64,000 nt of DNA from Chiridota heheva (GCA_020152595.1 JAIGNY010001834.1:1083501-1147500); one strand, 5' to 3'; positions 38,601 through 46,509 are shown, counted from the first letter of the stretch. A program made the numbers and translations. Notes: generated from the letters alone by a model not told the origin.

Positions 38601-40995
38601 TTTAGTGTACTGTGTCATAAACATACGTAAGGCCAAATTTTAACCTCAAATCTTACCTGGTTATTACATTATTCCTTAATTGCAGCAGTCTGAAGGGAAG
38701 ACAGTTCGGATCCTTTTTGAAAATGAAAAAAGTCCCATAACAAAACAATTATCCAGGCAGAGCATTTTGAACTTTGACCCAAATTTAGATAATTTACGTG
38801 TGCATACAAAACATAACTTATACATTTTACATAACGTTTACATGTGTAATGTGTATGCACTGACTTAATGTACTAGGTATGAACGTGCATACAAACTTAA
38901 TACGCATGCATATTGCTGTTCTTTATCATTTTTCCTGCAGCTGATTGGTTGGTTAGTAAAGGAAAATTCCCCAGCATTTGATTGGTTAAAGTACCCTGAT
39001 GTTTTACGTTTGGCTAAACTCGGTTTAAAAAGGTCTATATCCCTGGGTTTGATGCTACTTACTGTATGTGGCTCTTTTACCACTGTTCCACAATTGGTTA
39101 ATGAATGAAAGGTAGTGAAAGTTGTGACCTTGATATACCAGCAAGAAGTTTATTGGGAAATTAAAGCCCAACCAAACTAAAGAAATAAACTGCATCTTTT
39201 GGTATCATTTTAAATAAATGAAAAATTGGATGTAGGCATTTAGGTTGTCATGTTTAACCAGCTTGACACTCAAGTGAAAACTTGAATATAACTTGCTTTT
39301 ATGAAATGGCCTTTAGTCTTTGATCAGCCATAGTTGGAGCACCAAAAATGTAATTTTTGTTTGCTAATTGTAAAGACTGTTTTCAAGTGAGAATTCTAGC
39401 CTCTGTTTGATACTTGGTCGGAATGGTGAGGGCATTTTGGTTTAACAATTTTGATTGATTTAATTTTTGTGTTTCCATGATCAATGAGTAAAGCATGCAA
39501 GTACTGTAGTAGGGCATTTGACTCTAAGGAGCATGGTTTGGCTCCCCTTCCTGTTACCATATTGTGTTCTTGCTTAGACACTTCATTTCCACTGCATCAA
39601 AGGAGCACTAGCCCGAAAAGTGAGGGCGCACATTTTGACGAATTTCCCACATAATTTATCTGCAACAGATCAATAAACTTCATGCCTCCATTACCCATAG
39701 ACAACGTGAGGGCAAGATCACCTGAATATTCATATTAACCAAAAACTCACTATACTATTGCGTGCTACAATCTTGGACAAAACTCATTGCGACACCCCCA
39801 TTTCCCTGTTCAATGTTGGTGAAATAAGATGAAAATGTTTTAATTGTTTTCCATGTCTCTGTATTTCTTAATGAAATATTTTGTCAACATTAAAAGGGGG
39901 AGTGAGGGAAGGGGGTCCTGGGGAAGGCATTGGGAGGGGGGCACTGAGAGGGGAGGCACCGGGAGCGGGAGGCACGGGGAGGGGGGAGATGAAAAGAGCT
40001 GTACTTGAAAATTTGAAATATTATGCAAACTTTCTGGTAAGTGCCCAACAGTTTTGTCCAAGATTGTCTGAGAAATGTCATTGAGTAAAAGATATCTTAA
40101 ATGTCAATGGAAAAATAGTTTGATGTAGGGAAGTCATGCTATTTCCGTTGAATTTCCTAGTGAAATATTTTGACAACATTGAAAGAGAGAGCAGGGGAGG
40201 GGAGGAGGGGGTGACTTGAAAATAGTTGGACATGAAAGGTTGAAATAACATGCAAACTTTCCGGTTAGCGTCCCAACAGTTTTGTCCAAGATTGCAGATA
40301 TGATTTTTTTTTTTTTTTTTTGAGGGGACCCCTAAAAATACACCCTCACTTTTCGGTATAGTGATCCGTTAAGCTGTGATATGATCAACCTTGCTGGTGA
40401 GTTAGCCTGATATTAACATCTGTCTCATGCATGTGCATGCACCAAGGAAACCATCTGTAACCACCAGTGCAACTGAGCCTTCAAATCTTTTAAGGGTTTG
40501 TTTAAAGCGTAGGTCTTACCTTGCTCAATGTTCTTCATTGTGTCAGGAGTTAAATCAACACACAGCACAAAAACATACCATCAATATTTTGATAGTATAA
40601 TAACCTTCAATCCCAGATACCTTTCATTGCATGTGTGTGTGAATATATAAGAGGTTTGTGTACAGTGTATGTGCATCAATTTACCTGTGTAATTGAGTGT
40701 CAAATGTTGCATGCATGCGCTGAGGAAATTTATTAATATTCTGGAGACTCAAGGCTATATTGCTTTTACATTTTGTTTGAATAACCATTTGATAACATTG
40801 CAATTCAATGGTAAATATTGAAGATTTTATAGGAGTCTTATTTTACATCAGACATTCGTAACAATTATTTTTGTTTTTTGTAGCCTTTTGGTCGGAGTGA
40901 TTAGTTACCTGGTGTTCTTGAGCCTTTATCCTGAAGATGATGTCATAGATGCTGATGATGAACAATATTCAAAGCATGCAGTGGACATATTATGA
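11572..40995 (+). CDS. TMEM241: TMEM241 orthologue, whole coding span (10 exons, 310 aa)
   Basis: Multi-pass membrane protein of the nucleotide-sugar transporter-like (SLC35/DMT) superfamily. Vertebrate TMEM241 has been reported as a Golgi UDP-GlcNAc transporter needed for mannose-6-phosphate tagging; applying that here is inference. The spliced frame joins 11572-11637, 15855-15979, 17568-17649, 18461-18564, 22380-22431, 27236-27330, 30037-30107, 31758-31827, 37648-37803 and 40884-40995. These total 933 bp, all with GT/AG borders and consistent phases. Residues 25-40 (VLSVLRFTYPTLFQGW) are nearly identical to the vertebrate N-terminal signature. The GDIF block (residues 199-202) and the serine-glycine block that opens exon 9 also align with what I recall of the human protein (about 296 aa). 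Hydrophobic segments occur in exons 1, 2, 3, 4/5, 6, 7, 9 and 10. The ATG at 11572 is the first after an in-frame TGA at 11551. No AATAAA was seen close to the stop; the first noticed is near 43790. Introns are packed with minisatellites and mobile elements. Confidence 0.9.
12676..14048. mobile_element. Possible non-autonomous DNA transposon in intron 1
   Basis: The left boundary candidate reads GGGTTGTGTGGTTTTCGTCC and the right one, in reverse complement, GTGTGGTTTCGCCCAC, giving imperfect ~25-bp inverted ends 1.37 kb apart. Related phrases (GTGGACGAA, TTGGACGAAAACTGAC) occur internally near 13815-13855. No target-site duplication was confirmed, so this is tentative. Confidence 0.35.
14096..14490. 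repeat. Inverted repeat with ~85-bp arms in intron 1
   Basis: The left arm (14096-14180), with CAATCCATTTCCTGCAAAAA and TTTCTTCCTTTGG, is matched in reverse by 14385-14485 (TTTTTTGCAGGAAATGGATTG). A third, single-arm copy lies at 16138-16255. Within the pre-mRNA the two arms could fold into a hairpin. Confidence 0.65.
15096..15636. repeat. 49-bp minisatellite, ~11 copies, intron 1
   Basis: AGGCCATCACATCACCAGGC recurs every 49 bp (15096, 15145, 15194 and so on), followed by AGCCCCATCCAAGTGAGAGA and GATAATTCT. Copies are about 95% alike. It ends roughly 220 bp before exon 2. Confidence 0.95.
15855..15979 (+). CDS. TMEM241: TMEM241 exon 2 (residues 23-63)
   Basis: Acceptor after a strong pyrimidine tract (tttcttctttcag), donor GTAAAG, phase 0 in and phase 2 out. 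It carries the family hallmark TYPTLFQGWQT followed by a hydrophobic helix. This is the most conserved exon and the one that identified the gene. Confidence 0.93.
16555..17195 (+). pseudogene. LINE (CR1/jockey-like) pol 3' fragment, intron 2
   Basis: Conceptual reading contains LSWLDYGNSLLGG, an RAAR block, then WLPIQQRIDFKI and a terminal FKKALKTHLF, the usual order at the C-terminal end of CR1/jockey-type reverse transcriptases. A TGA interrupts it near 16660. It is followed by an AAGCGCTATATAAATAAGTG tail and an AT-rich stretch. It is 5'-truncated at about 16555 and in the same orientation as the host gene. Confidence 0.8.
17568..17649 (+). CDS. TMEM241: TMEM241 exon 3 (residues 64-91)
   Basis: Acceptor AG at 17566-17567, donor GTAAGT. 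The split Lys codon is completed by the first G. It encodes a tryptophan-containing hydrophobic helix ending IYSGSVALSKL, matching the vertebrate IYAGSRALSRL block. Confidence 0.9.
18461..18564 (+). CDS. TMEM241: TMEM241 exon 4 (residues 92-125)
   Basis: Acceptor after cctcctctag, donor GTACAG, phase 0 in and phase 2 out. It encodes the segment aligned with vertebrate PVFLTLHNVAEV, here PAFIIVQNTVDV, followed by a basic linker. Confidence 0.9.
18985..19385. repeat. ~190-bp tandem duplication, intron 4
   Basis: AGAGAAGGCTGGAATTTCCTT, CCCATGTACAGGTTAAAGGA and GTCTGACATAATCCTTAT occur at about 19093-19185 and again at 19288-19380. The intervening sequence is a degenerate TTTCTTNAGAATT repeat. 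Confidence 0.65.
20262..21310. repeat. ~24-bp CATGTGGGACATAGGGTGGG minisatellite, intron 4
   Basis: Degenerate units of about 20-26 bp built on GATGCCATGTGGGACATAGG run for over 1 kb, with many indels. The unit vocabulary (CATGTGGGAC, GGGATGCCATG) resembles the minisatellites at 640-790 and 30664-31060, though the arrays differ in detail. Confidence 0.9.
21445..21588 (-). mobile_element. 5'-truncated tRNA-derived SINE with 12-bp TSD
   Basis: On the minus strand it matches the 3' half of the SINE at 51931-52195: CACCACAACTGGTTATCAAA, ATGTTATGTCTGTCCGT, CTATCATAACCGA, and a (CT)n tail. It is flanked by exact direct repeats TAAAGTTCTTTT at 21433-21444 and 21589-21600. The tRNA-like head is missing. 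Confidence 0.85.
21955..22280. repeat. Two short degenerate tandem repeats, intron 4
   Basis: GGTCATATACCATAGGGGATG-type units repeat at 21955-22045. CAAAGTGCAGGT followed by GGTCCAACAAGAATT then repeats at about 22091 and 22152. Confidence 0.6.
22380..22431 (+). CDS. TMEM241: TMEM241 exon 5 (residues 126-143)
   Basis: A 52-bp exon between tttttccag and GTAAGT, phase 2 in and phase 0 out. It encodes the second half of a hydrophobic helix (AIMILGAAWAAM) and then TDPE, in the position of the vertebrate LLLLAAAG segment. Length and phase fit exactly. Confidence 0.87.
23185..23600. repeat. ~49-bp minisatellite, ~8 copies, intron 5
   Basis: GTATCAATTTATGCAAAGTG recurs with GTGAGTGTTTATGAAGGGCA between copies. 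Copies differ by small deletions (several lack CAAA). Confidence 0.9.
24040..24700. repeat. AT-rich duplicated segment, intron 5
   Basis: AAGAAAACTAGCCCTAAAAT occurs at about 24144 and, slightly changed, about 250 bp later. AAGAACAATA, CAAATAAAACATT and AAAAGGTA blocks also repeat. The leading TAACGCCAAAATCTATG resembles a LINE/SINE tail of the GCGCC-type, but no class is assigned. Confidence 0.5.
24881..26926. repeat. 40-bp minisatellite, ~51 copies, intron 5
   Basis: Units read AATGAACTACTCATGATCAT then GCAAGATGCACATGCTGGCC, highly homogeneous over 2 kb. Each unit contains the palindrome CATGATCATG and a CCAAT pentamer at the GGCCAATG junction. Minor variants: AAGTAC for AACTAC, GGCTGATG for GGCCAATG. 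Confidence 0.97.
27236..27330 (+). CDS. TMEM241: TMEM241 exon 6 (residues 144-174)
   Basis: Acceptor ccttaccagtttcag, donor GTAACG, phase 0 in and phase 2 out. It encodes YRWMGVHVLSSAG and a polar linker, aligned with vertebrate YFWAIIHLLCVGA. The nearby CAG at 27238-27240 could give an alternative acceptor 5 bp downstream, but that would break the frame. Confidence 0.85.
27808..29985. repeat. ~15-bp G-rich minisatellite, ~145 units, intron 6
   Basis: ATAGACCATTAGGGG with variants (ATAGGCC, CATTGGGG, GGGGG, GAGTAGACC) fills about 2.2 kb and ends roughly 50 bp before exon 7. A higher-order pattern is visible, with motifs such as GATAGATTATT and AATATACCATT recurring at longer intervals. The G runs are on the TMEM241 sense strand. 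Confidence 0.97.
30037..30107 (+). CDS. TMEM241: TMEM241 exon 7 (residues 175-198)
   Basis: Acceptor cttcatttacag directly follows the 15-bp minisatellite of intron 6 (about 50 bp away). Donor GTATGT, phase 2 in and phase 1 out. It encodes DCLYYNYFCSMVVL, equivalent to vertebrate DQQYLNYIFSVVLL. Confidence 0.88.
30385..31095 (-). repeat. Dispersed repeat with CATGGCACGTGGTA-type minisatellite, copy 2 (intron 7)
   Basis: Reverse complement of the element at 485-1495. Shared landmarks include the CAACTATTTTTATGAAAATG block (30542), CATCCATTGTCCG (30463), the TTTCATGTATGATTTCCTG block (30972) and GCATGTTATTAGC (31056). The internal array at 30664-30900 is a GGCACATGGTA/GGCATGTGGTA repeat, diverged from copy 1. 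Confidence 0.6.
31758..31827 (+). CDS. TMEM241: TMEM241 exon 8 (residues 199-221)
   Basis: Acceptor atatttacag, donor GTGAGT, phase 1 in and phase 2 out. It encodes GDIFNSVYFLHWYKSKFY, the counterpart of vertebrate GDLFSVLDFPFLYFYRF. Confidence 0.88.
31905..32110 (+). mobile_element. Possible tRNA-derived SINE, intron 8
   Basis: TGGCTCAGTGCAGG at 31917 fits a pol III A box, and AGCTTTGATTCC about 35 bp later is close to a B box. The spacing is tRNA-like. The 3' boundary and target duplication were not found. Confidence 0.35.
32340..32745 (+). repeat. hAT-like head plus AT-rich degenerate array, intron 8
   Basis: Begins CAGGGGCAGATCTATAGGGG, passes a G/C homopolymer-rich segment, then degenerates into TTTCCTTNATTTTNGGGCAA blocks of about 20-25 bp. 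Same architecture as the copies at 10560, 33150, 47330, 48720 and 53255. Confidence 0.5.
33150..33625 (+). repeat. AT-rich degenerate array, intron 8
   Basis: Tandem-like AATTTTCNTCAATTTTNGGAAA blocks of the same family as the preceding array. The open frames here are by-products of low complexity. Confidence 0.55.
33745..34165 (+). pseudogene. Non-LTR retrotransposon 3' end (I-like), copy 2, intron 8
   Basis: One frame reads CNNCHCTLTVHHILLACP, a C-x2-C-x9-H-x4-C knuckle of LINE pol C-termini, followed by a short alignable tail. The 3' UTR contains GGCACAATTTGACCCTCGTT and ends in CAAATAAACAAACAAAC. It pairs with the reverse copy at 1795-2185. It is severely 5'-truncated. Confidence 0.65.
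35148..35321. mobile_element. 174-bp hAT-like MITE with 8-bp TSD, intron 8
   Basis: Ends CAGTGGCTTAGCC and GGCTACGCCACTG are inverted repeats (12/13). They are flanked by ACTGGGGT (35140-35147) and ACTGGAGT (35322-35329), an 8-bp target duplication with one mismatch. An 8-bp TSD and CAGNGGCNTAG termini are hAT hallmarks. No coding capacity. Confidence 0.85.
35380..35485. repeat. 27-bp tandem repeat, ~4 copies, intron 8
   Basis: CCGGAGATAAGCATCAGCCT plus GATGAGC repeats four times and happens to encode a 9-residue period (GDKHQPDEP). The ancestral single unit resembles GAAACCGGGGATAAGCACTG near 27112, so this looks like local amplification within a dispersed repeat. Confidence 0.85.
35978..37024. 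mobile_element. piggyBac-like MITE, intron 8
   Basis: TTAA (35974-35977) precedes CCCTTAAACGCTCAAT. At the other end GAGTGTTAAAGGGG precedes TTAA (37025-37028). The reverse complement of that end, CCCCTTTAACACTC, matches the left end. CCC-starting inverted repeats with a TTAA duplication define piggyBac-type elements. The ~1.05-kb interior has no transposase, only short chance frames. Confidence 0.75.
37648..37803 (+). CDS. TMEM241: TMEM241 exon 9 (residues 222-273)
   Basis: Acceptor ttgttttcacag, donor GTGAGG, phase 2 in and phase 2 out. The longest coding exon, it encodes GILGAFLNLFF and a hydrophobic segment with AKTVLVFASTFIFES. It matches the vertebrate GFLGFFLMFSTVKLKN to FFAKIITAGLS block, a conserved feature of the C-terminal half. 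Confidence 0.9.
39601..40368. mobile_element. TTAA-type MITE, intron 9
   Basis: Left end GGAGCACTAGCCCGAAAAGT and right end (reverse complement) GGATCACTATACCGAAAAGT are inverted repeats sharing CCGAAAAGTGAGGG. Flanks are TCAA (left) and TTAA (right). The interior holds a purine-rich G tract (39895-39985) partly duplicated at 40180-40210, and GTTTTGTCCAAGATTG occurs twice. A fragment of the family lies at 6955-7125. Confidence 0.7.
40884..40995 (+). CDS. TMEM241: TMEM241 exon 10 (residues 274-310, stop)
   Basis: Acceptor ttttgttttttgtag, phase 2 in. It encodes the last helix (LLVGVISYLVFLSLYPE) and an acidic cytosolic tail ending AVDIL, stop TGA at 40993-40995. The bases for the final five residues and stop are the start of a tandem unit that recurs for 2 kb downstream, so the extreme C-terminus is repeat-derived. 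Confidence 0.87.
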
Positions 40996-42990
40996 AGGTT
41001 TGCATCATTCTAAAGGACTCCCAGGGGATATCCAAAGTCTGCATTGGATGAGTGAGATTCTGCTTCATTGTACGAGACACTTTAAGTCTGTTGGACTTAA
41101 GAGTCTTTGTTTCAGTACAAATGATGCCTAAGGGGGCATCAAAAGTCTACACTGGACATTCAGTCTAAATGACTCCTATGGAAACATATTAAGTCTACAG
41201 TGCGATTATGAGACTATGCTTCATTCCAGGGGACTCTTCAGGTAACTTCCAAAGTCTAAGTTGGAATAATGAAACTTTGCTTCATTGTAAAGGAAGCATG
41301 TAAGGTCTGTACTGGACATTTAATGGGGCTATGTTTTATACAAAATGATGCCTAAGAAAACATTTAATTCTGAAGTGCATGTACAAGACCCTGCTTAATT
41401 GCAAAGTACTGCCAAGGAAGTGAACACCAATTGACTATTTCGGTAACATCCAAAGTCTACGTTGGACTAATGAGACTTTGCTTCATTGTAAATGATGTTT
41501 AAGGAAGCATCTCTAGTGTGCACTGGGCAATTAATGAGTCTATGCTTAATTCTAATGGACTCTAAAGGAGAAATAGTAAGTCAACAGTGGACATATTATG
41601 AGACTATGCAACATTCCAACAGACTCTTTAGTAACCTCCAAAGTCCACATTGGACATGTGATACTTTGCTTCATTGTAAGATAAGCATCCACAGTCTACA
41701 CTGAACATTTAATGAGGCTATGCTTCATTGTAAGGGACTTGTGTGGAAACATTTCAAGTCTACAGGGGATGTATGAGACCCTATTTCATTGCTAAGGACT
41801 TCGAAGGAAGTGGACACCAATTGACTATTTAGGTAACATCCAAAGTCTACCTTGGGCTAAAGAGACTTTGCTTTATTGTAACTGACAATTAAGGAAGCAT
41901 CTCTAGTGTGCACTAGGCAATTAATGAGGCTATGCGTAATTCTAAAGGACTCCTAAGGAGAAATAGAAAGTCAAAAGTGGACATATTATGAGACTATGCA
42001 ACATTCCATTAGACTCTTTAGGTAACCTCCAAAGTCTACCTGAAGAGACTTTGCTTCATTGTAACTGACAATTAAGGAAGCATCTCTAGTGTGCACTGTG
42101 CAATTAATGAGGCTATGCTTCATTGTATGGGACTCGTGTGGAAACATTTTAAGTCTACAGGGGATGTATGAGACCCTATTTCATTGCTAAGGACTTCCAA
42201 GGAAGTGGACACCAATTGACTATTTAGGTAACATACAAAGTCTACCTTGGGCTAAAGAGACTTTGCTTTATTGTAAATGATGTTTAAGGAAGCATCTCTA
42301 ATGTTGCACTGGGCAATTAATGAGGCCATGTGTAATTCTAAAGGACTCCTAAGGAGAAATAGAAAGTCAAAAGTGGACATTATGAGACTACACAACATTC
42401 CAACAGACTGTTTAGGTAACCTCCAAAGTCTCCCTTGGACATGTGATACTTTGCTTCATTGTAAGGGATGCTTAAGGGAGCATCCGCAGTCTACACTGAG
42501 CATTTAATGAGGCTATGCTTCATTGTAAGAGGCTCATGTGGAAACATGTTAAGTCTACAGTGGATGTATGGGACCCTGCTTCATTGTTACTAATGCCTCA
42601 GGAAGTGGATGCCAACTGACTCTTGGGAGCATCCACAGTCTACATAGCTCTCATTAAGACTTGCTTCATTGTAAGGGAAGCATGTAAAGTCATTTAATGC
42701 TATAGCTTTGTTCTAAGGACTTCTAAGGAAGCATCTAAAGTCTACAGTATATATCATGAGATTATGCTGCATTCTTAGAGACTCTTGAGGAAGCATAGGT
42801 AGTACGGTAGGCATGGTAAGTCCATAGAAGATATATTATGAGTCTATGACTCATTCTGATTCTGAGGGACTCTTAACGAAACTCCCAGCCTTTGCTGGAC
42901 ATATTGTCATGATTTGCTTCAATCCTAGAGACTGTAGGGTAATGGTCCAGCCTACAGTGGTCACACTTTGAGACTATGCTATGTAATTAA
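40975..42990. repeat. ~63-bp tandem array over the TMEM241 stop and 3' flank
   Basis: Degenerate units contain AGTCTACAGTGGACAT, TATGAGACTATGCTTCATT and TAAAGGACTCCTAAGGAAGC. A higher-order period of about 390 bp is visible: AAGTGGACACCAATTGACTA recurs near 41408, 41798 and 42186. The first unit overlaps the last codons and stop of TMEM241. The array is likely transcribed as 3' UTR. Confidence 0.9.
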
Positions 42991-43960
42991 TACCACTTTG
43001 CACCTTGAATAAGTTAGTAGATTATCCTTTAAGTACAGAGGTGTTGCAACCTGCCTTGCCAAAATGAGTGAATAAGAAGGAAGGGGGAGAAAAAAAGGGG
43101 GAGCAAACACAATAGTTGTCTTCAGTAAAAATTAGCCTCACTTTTTTTTTTTACATTATAGAATTGTTTAATAATCAGTCTGAATAGAAAAATATAATCA
43201 TCAAAAGTTTGTTCAGTCTCTTAACAGGAGAACAAAATTTGGAACAATTTAACTCTTATAAATTCAGAGGAAAACTAATATTTTGAAAGCAACATTTCTA
43301 TGGTGTGTAATTTAGTGAAATGACTCTGGATGTGTTGAGGCTACAGTAGCTAAATTTGTTTAAAGGATTATGGACAGCTAGAGGCAAAATGGGCTTAATT
43401 GGTTAAAAATATGATTTAAACCATTAAAACAGCAAACATTTGGTTGAAAATTGACCAATGTGCAGCATTTTTGATTCTCAGCTGTTATTGCGCAATAATG
43501 TGGCTTAAAAGGGGGAAGGATCCTTCATCACCTTTTGTAAAACCTTTGTTTTTTATTTATTTCTCTGTCAATGTTGTTTGAAATATAGTGTTGGACTTCG
43601 CAAATGTTTTTAAAACATGGCCATATCCCAAATCATCATGTACATGCTAAATTCACAAATAGCTGAATTTGAAGAACAGAATTGAGAGAATTTACATAAA
43701 GATTTTGAGATGTGTTCCTCTTTTAATGCTAAATCATAAATTCCACGCGATTTGACAAATCTTGAAACTTTGTTTAGTCATAACTTGAAAATAAAATAAG
43801 CTTTTACAAATTGTAAAGACTGCTTTACTCAGATTTCCACGCTCTTTCACATATCTTAAATCTGTTAGATGCTGATAGCCCTTTGAAATCAATTACATGG
43901 AAATGTGTATGTTAATTTATAATGCATGAGTGGACCATCACAATGAATCTCACAACACTA
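42990..43960. other. TMEM241 3' flank, AT-rich
   Basis: No repeat or gene is recognised. AATAAA at about 43790-43795 is the first polyadenylation signal noticed downstream of the stop, but it is 2.8 kb away and isolated AATAAA is common in AT-rich DNA. Confidence 0.3.
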
Positions 43961-43961
43961 G

Positions 43962-46108
43962 AAGACACCCGTTTCTCCTCCCTCAGAGAAGACACCCGTT
44001 TCTCCTCTCTCAGAGAAGACACCCGTTTCTCCTCCCTCAGAGAAGACACCCGTTTCTCCTCCTCAGAGAAGACACCCGTTTCTCCTCAGAGAAGACACCC
44101 GTTTCTCCTCTCTCAGAGAAGACACCCGTTTCTCCTCCCTCAGAGAAGACACCCGTTTCTCCTCCCTCAGAGAAGACACCCGTTTCTCCTCCCTCAGAGA
44201 AGACACCCGTTTCTCCTCCCTCAGAGAAGACACCGTTTCTCCTCCTCAGAGAAGACACTCCCTCCGTTTCTCCTCCCTCAGAGAAGACAGTTTCTCCTCC
44301 CTCAGAGAAGACACCCGTTTCTCCTCCCTCAGAGAAGACACAGAGAAGACCCGTTTCTCCTCCCTCCGTTTCTCCTCCCTCAGAGAAGACACCCGTTTCT
44401 CCTCCCTCAGAGAAGACACTCGTTTCTCCTCCCTCAGAGAAGACACTCGTTTCTCCTCCCTCAGAGAAGACACTCGTTTCTCCTCCCTCTCGTTTCTCCT
44501 CCCTCAGAGAAGACACTCGTTTCTCCTCCCTCAGAGAAGACACTCGTTTCTCCTCCCTCAGAGAAGACACCCGTTTCTCCTCCCTCAGAGAAGACACCCG
44601 TTTCTCCTCCCTCAGAGAAGACACTCGTTTCTCCTCCCTCAGAGAAGACACCCGTTTCTCCTCCCTCAGAGAAGACACTCGTTTCTCCTCCCTCAGAGAA
44701 GACACCCGTTTCTCCTCCCTCAGAGAAAACACCCGTTTCTCCTCCCTCAGAGAAGACACCCGTTTCTCCTCCTCAGAGAAGACACTCGTTTCTCCTCCCT
44801 CAGAGAAGACACTCGTTTCTCCTCCCTCAGAGAAGACACCCGTTTCTCCTCCCTCAGAGAAAACACCCGTTTCTCCTCCCTCAGAGAAGACACCCGTTTC
44901 TCCTCCCTCAGAGAAGACACCCGTTTCTCCTCCCTCAGAGAAGACACCCGTTTCTCCTCCCTCAGAGAAGACACCCGTTTCTCCTCCCTCAGAGAAGACA
45001 CCCGTTTCTCCTCCCTCAGAGAAGACACCCGTTTCTCCTCCCTCAGAGAAGACAGTTTCTCCTCCCCTCAGAGAAGACACCCGTTTCTCCTCCCTCAGAG
45101 AAGACACCGTTTCTCCTCCCTCAGAGAAGACACCCGTTTCTCCTCCCCTCAGAGAAGACACCCGTTTCTCTCCCCTCAGAGAAGACACCGTTCTCCTCCC
45201 TCAGAGAAGACACCGTTTCTCCTCCCTCAGAGAAGACACCTGTTTCTCCTCCCTCAGAGAAGACACTCGTTTCTCCTCAGAGAAGACACCGTTTCTCCTC
45301 CTCAGAGAAGACACTCCTCCTTCTCTCCTCCCTCAGAGAAGACACCGTTTCTCCTCCTCGTTTCTCCTCCCTCAGAGAAGAACTCGTTTCTCCTCCCTCA
45401 GAGAAGACACTCGTTTCTCCTCCTCAGAGAAGACTCGTTTCTCCTCCCTCCCAGAGAAGTTTCTCCTCCCTCAGAGAAGACACTCGTTTCTCCTCCCTCA
45501 GAGAAGACACCCGTTTCTCCTCCTCAGAGAAGACGTTTCTCCTCCCTCAGAGAAGACACCCGTTTCTCCTCCCCGTTTCTCCTCCCTCCTCCCCTCAGAG
45601 AAGACACCTCGTTTCTCCTCCCTCAGACAGAAGACACCCGTTTCTCCTCCTCCCTCAGAGAAGACACCGTTTCTCCTCCCTCAGAGAAGACAGTTTCTCC
45701 TCCCTCAGAAAACACCCGTTTCTCCTCCCTCAGAGAAAACACCCGTTTCTCCTCCCTCAGAGAAGACACCTCAGAGAAGACACCCGTTTCTCCTCCCTCA
45801 GAGAAGACACCCGTTTCTCCTCCCTCAGAGAAGACACCTGTTTCTCCTCCTCAGAGAAGACACTCGTTTCTCCTCCCTCAGAGAAGACACCCGTTTCTCC
45901 TTCTCCTCTCCCTCAGAGAAGACACCCTTTTCTCCTCCCTCAGAGAAGACACCCGTTTCTCCTCCCTCAGAGAAGACACCCGTTTCTCCTCCCTCAGAGA
46001 AGACACCCGTTTCTCCTCCCTCAGAGAAGACACCCTTTTCTCCTCCCTCAGAGAAGACACCCGTTTCTCCTCCCTCAGAGAAGACACCCGTTTTTCCTCC
46101 CTCAGAGA
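43962..46108. repeat. 27-bp minisatellite, ~80 units
   Basis: Units read TTTCTCCTCCCTCAGAGAAG then ACACCCG, strongly pyrimidine-biased in the first half. Because 27 is a multiple of three and the unit lacks stops in several frames, open frames over 700 codons arise on the plus strand and over 380 on the minus. Frequent 1-2-bp indels switch the peptide register, which argues against coding selection. Each unit carries a TCTCCTCCCTCAG|A 3'-splice-site-like motif. Confidence 0.95.
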
Positions 46109-46261
46109 TATTTACCTCCATGAGGAAAATAAGGATATTATTAAGATATCAAAGGCCTGAGATTATTTTCATATGCTGGGCCATCAAATCCTGAATTTTG
46201 TACTCCATGATGAAACTCACACTTGTCCTTGGAGGGATATGCTATGCAGAAATGCCCGGGG

Positions 46262-46500
46262 TGTTCAAAATATGTACAATAGACGGTGCAAGTAGAAACT
46301 GTAATAAGCTAAGACCTTGAGGTGGGTAGTGGTTTGTAATATCTCCATCAGTACCGGTAGGGCCAGGACTTGAAATTGGTGAACTGAAGAAGCTTTAAGC
46401 ACTGTGGTTGGTAGCTGGTTCCAGATTGGTATGGTACATATAGAGAATGAATACTTGTAGGTGCTCACACAGGCTTAGCACAGGATTTAAGAGGCAAGTT
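46262..46500 (-). pseudogene. LINE (CR1-like) pol C-terminal fragment
   Basis: Minus-strand reading contains YKYSFSICTIPIWNQLP, matching the YSFFPRTIxxWNxLP block near the end of CR1/jockey-type polymerases. Only about 70 codons remain, followed by degraded sequence. Confidence 0.65.
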
Positions 46501-46509
46501 CCAATTGAC

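Noticed and set aside
43922-46194. Very long plus-strand open frames (733 and 754 codons) and a 383-codon minus-strand frame
   Set aside because: All come from the 27-bp repeat, which is stop-free in several frames. Indels switch the peptide register repeatedly, and there is no non-repeat domain, so this is not treated as a gene.
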